In this document: positions 8,265-13,791 of the stretch, piece after piece
Numbering within the stretch: position 1 is the stretch's first letter
Layout: every line of letters begins with the position of its first letter
Made by a program: the position numbers and the translations under genes
Assembly (NCBI GenBank): GCA_964637705.1
Contig: CAZWVM010000021.1
Location: 1-27,598, forward strand
Reading direction: 5' to 3'
Source: CAZWVM01 sp964637705
GTDB taxonomy: Bacteria > UBA8481
Length of the DNA stretch: 27,598 nucleotides
The notes under the pieces: model-generated
Database searches by the model: none
What the model was told of the DNA's origin: nothing
Seen by the model: only the letters and a program-made list of their open reading frames with translations

Positions 8265-8471
8265 ATGGTCGAGTATCTCTACCGGAATGACGACAGGGCG
8301 GGCGGCGTGTTGAGGATGGAGGGTTACCCGGAGATCCAGTGGACGGCGATCCAGAGCGACCGCCGCTGGTATGTCCTGATCCACAGCGACGTCGAGGAAT
8401 CGGCCACCCTTTCCCTCAAGTGCGTGCTCAACATGATCCAGAACTCGCTGAAATACCCCCAGGCGGCCTGA
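8265..8471 (+). CDS. Small hypothetical protein (68 aa)
   Basis: I do not recognise it. It is short, soluble and mixed alpha/beta: VEYLYRNDD, then RWYVLIHSDVEES, then a C-terminal helix LSLKCVLNMIQNSLKY. The ATG has a purine-rich GAGGGCGGAAG just upstream. The coding stretch keeps strong G/C third positions, while the preceding 70 bases are A/T-rich, so a real start here is plausible. Its TGA ends at 8471 and the convergent sirtuin's stop codon begins at 8472, so the two genes abut with no spacer. No regulatory or DNA-binding motif was seen. It stands alone between two divergent/convergent minus-strand units. Confidence 0.65.
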   Translation: MVEYLYRNDDRAGGVLRMEGYPEIQWTAIQSDRRWYVLIHSDVEESATLSLKCVLNMIQNSLKYPQAA

Positions 8472-9173
8472 CTAAAGGAACTCCCCCGGGTCGATCCCCG
8501 GGAGGATCGCGGCCGCCGGGCCCCGGATGAACCTCGTCGCGCGCGAAGAAAGCGGCGTCTCGCCCGGATTGACTTCCACCACTTTCACGCCGGCGGCGAG
8601 CGCGTTGAGCGGCAGCGACGCGGCGGGATAGACGAGGTTCGAGGTTCCGACGACGAAGAGGAGATCGACCGATTCGACGATCGCCCGCGCCTCGTCGAAG
8701 ACTCCCTCCGGCAGGGATTCGCCGAACCACACGACGCTCGGCCTCATCGAACCCCCGCACGCGCAGCGTGGAACGGCCCCGTCCTCCAGTTCCAGCGCTC
8801 GATCGTCCTGCGCGCGCCCGCACGCGTGGCAGTGGCGCCGCCAGATGGATCCGTGAAGTTCGAGAACACGGGTGGAACCGGCGGACTGGTGGAGACCGTC
8901 CACGTTCTGGGTGATGACCGGCACCTCGCCGAACCGCTCCTGCCACGACGCGATGGCGCGGTGACCTGCGTTGGGCATCACCGAGCCGTAGGACCGCCGC
9001 CGGAAGAGATAGAAGTTCCAGACGTCGACCGGGTCCCTCGCGAAGGCCCCCGGCGTCGCCACCTCCTCGGGTCTGCGCCCCTCCCAGAGCCCGCCCGCGT
9101 CGCGGAAGGTCGGGAGACCGCTCTCCGCGGAGATCCCGGCGCCGGTCGCGACGGCGATGCGCAACGCGCTCAC
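8472..9173 (-). CDS. NAD-dependent protein deacylase, class III sirtuin (CobB-like)
   Basis: Sirtuins remove acyl groups from lysines, consuming NAD and releasing nicotinamide and O-acyl-ADP-ribose. Visible motifs: GAGISAESGLPTFRD (11-25, NAD binding); TQNVDGLH (88-95); catalytic His107 in LELHGS; four zinc Cys in CHAC (115, 118) and CAC (137, 139); VVWFGE (147-152); and GTSN. Tyr55 and Arg58 in FYLFRRR match the Y-x-x-R signature of SIRT5/CobB-type class III enzymes, which can remove succinyl or malonyl as well as acetyl groups. The proposed GTG start (9173) gives a family-typical 233 residues. A GTG at 9194 is an alternative. It is the last gene of the nine-gene unit, 34 bases after a TPR gene. 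Confidence 0.9.
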   Translation of the reverse strand: MSALRIAVATGAGISAESGLPTFRDAGGLWEGRRPEEVATPGAFARDPVDVWNFYLFRRRSYGSVMPNAGHRAIASWQERFGEVPVITQNVDGLHQSAGSTRVLELHGSIWRRHCHACGRAQDDRALELEDGAVPRCACGGSMRPSVVWFGESLPEGVFDEARAIVESVDLLFVVGTSNLVYPAASLPLNALAAGVKVVEVNPGETPLSSRATRFIRGPAAAILPGIDPGEFL

Positions 9174-9207
9174 GCGGTCGCCACGCCCGCCCACGCGCCG
9201 ATGGACC

Positions 9208-9753
9208 TCACAGCCTTTTGAGCTGCTCCACCTGCGCCGCGGCGCGGGCATGGGCGGGATTGCGGTCCAGGAGCCGCTTGAACGTATCCAGGGCCGTGAT
9301 GCGGTGGTGCTTCCCGCTGACCGGGTCGGTGACGTAGAGCATCTTGTGGGTCATGCCGAGATTGTAGAGCGCCTTCTCCATGTTCCGATCGACGTTCAGG
9401 GCGAGGTCGAAGAGCTGAAGGGCCTTGGTCAGGAGCTTGGCCTCGACGGCCTGCACCCCCTGGTTGTAGTACCGGATCGCGCGGTTGATCTTGTCGGAGA
9501 CGATGAACGAGGCGCGGCTGATGGAGATGTCGGAGTAGGCGGGATGCCGCTCGGAGAGGGTCTTGTAGAGATCCGCCGCCTCCTGCCACCGGTGCTGCAA
9601 TTCCAGCTCGAACCCCTCGTCGAAGGCTCGGGCGAAGGCGGTGAAATCCTCGCGCTCCGCGTCCGTCATCCTCTGCCACAGGGCCTCCATGCCCTGGGTG
9701 CGGATCTGGTCGGTCCAGGCGCGGACGCGTTCGGAGGCGGAGAGAGCGATCAC
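9208..9753 (-). CDS. TPR-repeat protein (181 aa)
   Basis: This is a soluble, helical protein with about three TPR-type units: around residues 40-75 (ending ERHPAYSD), around 95-145 (ALQLFDLALNVDRNMEKALYNLG, spanning two helices and the next unit) and at the C-terminus (FKRLLDRNPAHARAAAQ). No signal peptide or membrane segment is visible. TPRs form protein-binding superhelices, so this is probably an adaptor; its partner is unknown. The start is a GTG at 9753, only 7 bases after the preceding stop. It follows a membrane-anchored TPR-like gene and a CpaF-type ATPase. In Tad pilus operons a TPR protein (TadD) accompanies the ATPase, but I see no specific TadD hallmark and do not assign that name. 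Confidence 0.85.
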   Translation of the reverse strand: MIALSASERVRAWTDQIRTQGMEALWQRMTDAEREDFTAFARAFDEGFELELQHRWQEAADLYKTLSERHPAYSDISISRASFIVSDKINRAIRYYNQGVQAVEAKLLTKALQLFDLALNVDRNMEKALYNLGMTHKMLYVTDPVSGKHHRITALDTFKRLLDRNPAHARAAAQVEQLKRL

Positions 9754-9760
9754 GGAGCGG

Positions 9761-10156
9761 TCAGCCCGGCGGCGCCGTCAGGGCCCGCGAGTCGGCCGTT
9801 TCCTCGGACATGCGGCTCCTGACGTCCAGGAGCCTCTTCCGGGCGTCGTCGGTGCGATAGCCGTAATCGAGCTCGATGTAGGGGAAGAGCTCGATCAGGC
9901 GAAGGTATTCCCGCTCCGCGTCCTTCCATTCCCCGCGGTTGTAGTGCCACTCGGCGAGATCCCACTGGGCCCGGGCGGCGCGGCGGATCTCGTCCATGTC
10001 GACGGCCCCCGTCGGCGCGGAGGGGTCCACGGCGCGACTTTGATCCCACGTGGAGCGGAACCAGGACTCCTCGGGTCTCGTGAGGAGCCCGTCGGCGATC
10101 ACGACGAGGGCGAAGAGGGCCAGGCCCACGATGATGAACTGCTTTCGGAAATTCAT
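9761..10156 (-). CDS. Small membrane-anchored TPR-like protein
   Basis: The 131-residue protein has one N-terminal membrane helix (about residues 7-25, FIIVGLALFALVVIADGLL) after a short basic cytoplasmic end (MNFRKQ). It is therefore probably anchored with its C-terminal domain outside the cytoplasm. Residues 58-110 form a helical pair WDLAEWHYNRGEWKDAEREY followed by LIELFPYIELDYGY, resembling a single TPR of the BamD/YbgF type, where a Tyr-rich second helix precedes long arrays. The ATG has GGGGAGG ten bases upstream. It sits 18 bases after the ATPase gene and 7 bases before the next TPR gene. A role as periplasmic scaffold for the ATPase-driven machine is a guess. Confidence 0.8.
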   Translation of the reverse strand: MNFRKQFIIVGLALFALVVIADGLLTRPEESWFRSTWDQSRAVDPSAPTGAVDMDEIRRAARAQWDLAEWHYNRGEWKDAEREYLRLIELFPYIELDYGYRTDDARKRLLDVRSRMSEETADSRALTAPPG

Positions 10157-10174
10157 CGTGCGAGCCGGCCTCCC

Positions 10175-11512
10175 CTACTTCTTGTCCTTCTCTTCGGCGA
10201 CGTGGAAGATGGACTGGGACACCTCAACGCCCTCGGCCTTGAAGCGCTCGATGAACTTCGGCACGAGCCCGGTGGGCTTGAGCTTCCCGATGATCTTGCC
10301 GTCCGGCCCCAGCCCTTCCGCCACGAACGTGAAGATGTCCTGCAGGAGCACCGATTCGCCCTCCATCCCCTGGACCTCGGTGATGTAGGTGACCTTGCGG
10401 CTCCCGTCGACGAGGCGGGACTGCTGGACGATGAGGTTGACGGCGGAGGAGATCTGCTTGCGGATGGCCTTCACCGGGAGGTCGAACCCGGCCATCATGA
10501 CGAGGGTCTCGAGGCGGGAGATGACGTCCTGGGGGGCATTGGCGTGGATGGTCGACATCGAGCCGTCGTGGCCGGTGTTCATGGCCTGGAGCATGTCGAA
10601 GGCCTCGGCGCCTCGGCACTCGCCGATGACGATGCGGTCGGGGCGCATGCGCAGGGCGTTCTTCACCATGTCGCGGATGTAGATGGCTCCCTTGCCCTCG
10701 AAGTCCGGGGGGCGCGTCTCGAGGCGTATCACGTGTTCCTGCGCGAAGGAGAGCTCGGCCGCGTCCTCGATCGTCACCGTGCGCTCGTCCTCGGGGATGA
10801 AATTGGAGAGGACGTTCAACAGCGTCGTCTTGCCGGAGCCGGTTCCGCCGGAGACGATGCAGTTGAGGCGCGCCTCGACGCACGCGCGCAGGAACTCCGC
10901 CATCTCGGCCGTGATGGAGCCGAACTTGACGAGGTCCTGCCAGCCGAGGCGGTTCTTGGAGAACTTGCGGATGGTGAGAGCGGTGCCGTCGATCGCCAGG
11001 GGCGGAATGACGACGTTGACGCGCGACCCGTCGGGCAGGCGCGCGTCCTGGTAGGGCGTCTGCTCGTCGCATTGCCGTCCGAGGGGCTTCATGATCTTGT
11101 CCACGACCTCGCGCAACTGGTTCTCGTCGCGGAACGTGACCTCGGACTTGATCACCTTGCCCTTCTTCTCGACGAAGATGCACTTGGCGCCCTTCGTCAT
11201 GATCTCGGTGATGTCCTTGTCCCTGAGCAGCCGCTCCAGGGGTCCGAAGCCGAGGATGCCGGCGACGATGTCGCCGATCAACTGCTCGAACTGCTGCTTC
11301 GGCAGGTTGACGTTCTCCTCCGTGGTGATCTTGAGCGCCGCCTCCGTGACCTTCTCCAGGATGATGCGGTCCCGGTTCGCGGTATCCGGCGACCTGAGGA
11401 GATCGATGTCGAGCTGGGGCTCGACCGCGTTCGTGATCTTCTCGAAGAGATCGACCTTCTTCTCGCCGACTTCCCCGCCTCTCAACTGCGCCATCTTTTC
11501 AGCGAGCGACAT
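10175..11512 (-). CDS. CpaF/TadA-family secretion ATPase
   Basis: This is a cytoplasmic hexameric ATPase of the type II/IV secretion superfamily, 445 residues long as expected for CpaF. Walker A is GGTGSGKTT (222-230, Lys228). The Asp box is VTIEDAAEL (246-254), Walker B region DRIVIGECRGAEA (292-304) and His box STIHAN (320-325). The N-terminal region carries the CpaF-specific PLERLLRDKDITEIM and DGSRVNV segments. CpaF proteins energise Tad/Flp pilus assembly or related envelope machines. The ATG is preceded by GGGAGG at a 7-base spacing. No pilin, TadB/TadC platform proteins, secretin or prepilin peptidase are visible, so its partners here are unclear. The neighbours are a beta-barrel/TPR protein upstream and two TPR-like proteins downstream. 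Confidence 0.95.
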   Translation of the reverse strand: MSLAEKMAQLRGGEVGEKKVDLFEKITNAVEPQLDIDLLRSPDTANRDRIILEKVTEAALKITTEENVNLPKQQFEQLIGDIVAGILGFGPLERLLRDKDITEIMTKGAKCIFVEKKGKVIKSEVTFRDENQLREVVDKIMKPLGRQCDEQTPYQDARLPDGSRVNVVIPPLAIDGTALTIRKFSKNRLGWQDLVKFGSITAEMAEFLRACVEARLNCIVSGGTGSGKTTLLNVLSNFIPEDERTVTIEDAAELSFAQEHVIRLETRPPDFEGKGAIYIRDMVKNALRMRPDRIVIGECRGAEAFDMLQAMNTGHDGSMSTIHANAPQDVISRLETLVMMAGFDLPVKAIRKQISSAVNLIVQQSRLVDGSRKVTYITEVQGMEGESVLLQDIFTFVAEGLGPDGKIIGKLKPTGLVPKFIERFKAEGVEVSQSIFHVAEEKDKK

Positions 11513-11545
11513 GGATCATCCTCCCTTTCCTTCCCCCGCGGGGAT

Positions 11546-12799
11546 TCAGAGTCCGAGGGCCTGCAGGTTGTTCAAGGCGACCGCGTTCTCCGGGTCGAGT
11601 TCCAGCACGCGCCGCCACGAGCGCGCCGCCGCGTCCGCCCGGCCCATGCGGTAGTGGCAGAAACCGAGGTAGAGGTGCGACTCGACGTCGCGCAGCTCGA
11701 TGCGCAGGGCTTCCTCGTAAGACCGCCGCGCCCCCTCGTAATCGCGCGCGAGATACTGCGCGGTGGCCAGGTTGTAGACGGCACGGAAGTTCCGGGGGTC
11801 CATGGCCGTCGCGCGGCGATAGAAGACGATCGCCTCGTCGTAGCGTCCCAGTTCCACCAGTTCGTTCGCGGTGCGGATGTTCTCTTCGGATGCCTGAGGT
11901 CGCTCGGCGACCGGCGCCGCTCCCGCCTCGCGAGGCGCGGTCGTCCGCGCCGCCTCGCGCTCGCGGCCCGCGGGCGCCGCAGGGGGCACGGGCGGCGAAG
12001 GAGGAGGCGCCTCGGCCTCCGGCGCGCGCCTCAGCCACGGCCCGCCGAAGGTGTAGACGATGCCGGCGTTGATCGCCGTCGAGGAAATCAGTTCGGCCTC
12101 CACCCGGCCCGCGATCCGCTCGGTGAAGGCGTAGTCCACGCCCAGGGCGGCCCCGAAATCGTCATGGGACTCGATCGCTCCGTTCGCCGCGAATCCGAGG
12201 CTCGTCGTGCCGTTGTAACGGCCCCACAGAGTCGAGTAGAGGGCCCCGGCATAGATGGTCGCCTTGTCGAATCGCCGTCCGCCCTTCAGGGCCAGTCGGA
12301 ACTCGTTGACGTCGACGTCGCCCCCGAGAATGTCGGAGGAGAAGCGGCGATACTGGGCGGAGGCGCCCATGGTGAGGTCGGCCCAGGCGTCACGGGCCCC
12401 GAGGGTGAAGTCCCCGCCGGCGCCCCAGAGCACCCCGTAGTCGCCCTTCATCGCGAGAACGCCCTGTGAAATGCCCTGGGCCTGGAGGGAGAGATTGCCG
12501 AGGTTGATGCGGGAGGCGCCCAGCAACCCGTAGACCGAGACGTTCTCCGAAAGCGCGAAGAGGAACCGTCCCTCGTAACGCGTCAGCGTCGACTCGAGCC
12601 TGGCCGGCCTGATCTGCGCCGTGCCCACCATGCCGTCGAGATCGAGATCGCGGCTTCCGGTGCCGACCTCCACGGCGATCTCGCTGTGGTAGGCCGGGTG
12701 CATGACGGGCGGTCCCATGCTGGCCCGGGCGGAGAGAGCCGAAACGAGGACCCCCGCGGCGAGGGTCGCGGCGCGACAAACATTCCAACCGTAACGCAT
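11546..12799 (-). CDS. Predicted outer-membrane beta-barrel fused to C-terminal TPR domain
   Basis: The preferred ATG (12799) has GGGG nine bases upstream and gives a clean signal peptide (AATLAAGVLVSALSARAS). In-frame ATGs at 12808 and 12826 are alternatives; the last forms an ATGA overlap with the preceding gene. Residues about 20-250 show alternating-residue strands with aromatic girdles and tight turns (SVYGLLGASRINLGNLSLQ, DATIYAGALYS-like), typical of an 8- to 12-strand outer-membrane barrel. A Pro/Ala-rich linker (PPPSPPVPPAAPAG) joins it to three TPR units (ELVELGRYDEAIVFYRRAT and following). The barrel end should put the TPRs in the periplasm. The combination is unusual and its function unknown; a periplasmic docking role beside the CpaF-type ATPase is inference. 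Confidence 0.8.
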   Translation of the reverse strand: MRYGWNVCRAATLAAGVLVSALSARASMGPPVMHPAYHSEIAVEVGTGSRDLDLDGMVGTAQIRPARLESTLTRYEGRFLFALSENVSVYGLLGASRINLGNLSLQAQGISQGVLAMKGDYGVLWGAGGDFTLGARDAWADLTMGASAQYRRFSSDILGGDVDVNEFRLALKGGRRFDKATIYAGALYSTLWGRYNGTTSLGFAANGAIESHDDFGAALGVDYAFTERIAGRVEAELISSTAINAGIVYTFGGPWLRRAPEAEAPPPSPPVPPAAPAGREREAARTTAPREAGAAPVAERPQASEENIRTANELVELGRYDEAIVFYRRATAMDPRNFRAVYNLATAQYLARDYEGARRSYEEALRIELRDVESHLYLGFCHYRMGRADAAARSWRRVLELDPENAVALNNLQALGL

Positions 12800-12822
12800 G
12801 GAATTCATCCCCTTTCCGTTCT

Positions 12823-13119
12823 TCATGACGCCAGGGCCGTCTCGCGGTCCGGGAAGAAGTCGAGACGGTCCACGATCGCGACGATCATCGTGCGCGTCGC
12901 CGCCGCCGGATCCCCGGTGTAATCGCGCGCGCTGCGCCCCTCCTGGATGACGAGCACGACCTCTCCTTCCCCCGCACCGACCGTGTCGAGAGCGATGAAT
13001 GGGCGCCCCGCGGGCTTGAGGTCGAGTCCCAACGGCTGGCAGAGCATCGCCTTCTGGCGCTTGAATGTCGGGTGCTTGTGGGTGGAAACGGCTTTCCCCG
13101 TGATCAGAGCGAGCTTCAT
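12823..13119 (-). CDS. BMC vertex protein 3 (EutN/CcmL family, BMC-P)
   Basis: This 98-residue protein has the EutN/CcmL (BMC-P, Pfam EutN_CcmL) fold, which forms pentamers capping the vertices of bacterial microcompartments. Family marks: an N-terminal strand with GKAVSTHKHP (VVGTRK-like), then ALDTVGAGEGEVVLVIQEG (the conserved DxVGAGxGExVLV core, residues about 43-61), SAR, and a C-terminal AIVDRLDFF. The core is near-canonical, so vertex assembly is plausible. An SD (AAGGGGG) lies five bases before the ATG. Its start overlaps the previous gene as ATGA (13116-13119). It is the third of three tandem vertex-type genes and is followed by the barrel/TPR gene. The Arg/Lys-rich N-terminal segment differs from its two paralogues. 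Confidence 0.93.
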   Translation of the reverse strand: MKLALITGKAVSTHKHPTFKRQKAMLCQPLGLDLKPAGRPFIALDTVGAGEGEVVLVIQEGRSARDYTGDPAAATRTMIVAIVDRLDFFPDRETALAS

Positions 13120-13430
13120 GACGCCCCCTTCGGAAGGCGCGCCGCCTCGCCGGGTGCGAGTCTCACCGCCACGTCCAACGCGTCGATCTTGGCGACGATC
13201 GAGGAGTCGCTCGGGCCGTATTTCGTCGGCAGGGCGTAGGAGGCCTCCTTGCCGCCCTCGACCCATACGAACTCTCCCTCGGTCAGCCCCAGGGCATCCA
13301 CCGAGATCTCCGGATCCCCGACGGGTTTCTCGTTCTCGTCGAGCGGCTGGACGATGAGGAGCGGAACCCGCTCGAGATTCTCGTTCTTGCGCGTGGCCCA
13401 GACACGGCCCACGACCCGGGCTAGGAACAC
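13116..13430 (-). CDS. BMC vertex protein 2 (EutN/CcmL family, divergent BMC-P)
   Basis: The 104 residues follow the EutN/CcmL pattern: ARVVGRVWATRKNENLERVPLLIVQPLDE at the N-terminus, then SVDALGLTEGEFVWVEGGKEASYAL in place of the usual DAVGAGxGExVLVvxGssAR, and a C-terminal IVAKIDALDVAV. The VGAG loop is changed to LGLTEG and the SAR motif to EAS, so this copy is diverged but the strand spacing is kept. The GTG start (13430) has GAGG seven bases upstream, 19 bases after the first vertex gene, and the stop overlaps the third (ATGA). A 17-residue extension follows the fold. Divergence between the three copies is what is seen in loci where three BMC-P paralogues may occupy vertices together or replace one another; that is family knowledge, not shown here. 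Confidence 0.9.
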   Translation of the reverse strand: MFLARVVGRVWATRKNENLERVPLLIVQPLDENEKPVGDPEISVDALGLTEGEFVWVEGGKEASYALPTKYGPSDSSIVAKIDALDVAVRLAPGEAARLPKGAS

Positions 13431-13449
13431 GGTGTCGCCTCGCGCGCGA

Positions 13450-13725
13450 TCATCGCGCGCCGTTCATCTCGATCGCATCGACAATGGAGACGATCGTGGT
13501 GTCGGTGGAGGCCTTCTTCGTGCGGTCATCCTCTCGGGCCGAGGAACCGGTGACGGTGAGCACGGTTTCTCCGGCGCCGGCGCCCACCGCATCCACCGCG
13601 ATGACGTAGTCCTTGGTGAGGGTTCCGTCGGGTTTCGCCTGGCGCACGATGAGGATCTTGAATCCGTCGAGACGAGGACTCTTCCTCGTCGCGACAACGC
13701 TCCCCACGACCTTGCCCAAGAGCAT
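13450..13725 (-). CDS. BMC vertex protein 1 (EutN/CcmL family, BMC-P)
   Basis: This 91-residue copy is the most canonical of the three. It reads LGKVVGSVVATRKSPRLDGFKILIVRQ, then VIAVDAVGAGAGETVLTVTGSSARE, then STDTTIVSIVDAIEM. These match the EutN/CcmL consensus nearly throughout: VVGxVxATRK, L.G.KLLIV, DAVGAGxGExVL, GSSAR, D.tivgIVD. Members assemble as pentamers that close icosahedral shells of BMCs or carboxysomes. The ATG (13725) has GGAG 11 bases upstream and is preceded by a 66-base gap from the regulator gene, which is transcribed in the same direction. It heads the vertex trio. No hexamer-forming BMC domain gene was seen anywhere in the window. Confidence 0.95.
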   Translation of the reverse strand: MLLGKVVGSVVATRKSPRLDGFKILIVRQAKPDGTLTKDYVIAVDAVGAGAGETVLTVTGSSAREDDRTKKASTDTTIVSIVDAIEMNGAR

Positions 13726-13791
13726 GACGACCCGTCTCCAAAGCGCGAATTCGCCGGGGAAAGCACATCGTTCCCCGGCATCGGGATCACC

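Noticed and set aside
9208..12799. A complete Tad pilus locus
   Set aside because: Only the CpaF-type ATPase fits firmly; no pilin, TadB/C, TadZ, secretin or prepilin peptidase could be recognised.
12823..13725. BMC-H shell or BMC cargo enzyme next to the vertex genes
   Set aside because: Looked for hexamer-type BMC domains (for example the AxD.(A/M)xK.A pattern) and aldehyde dehydrogenase or aldolase motifs in neighbouring genes; none were seen.
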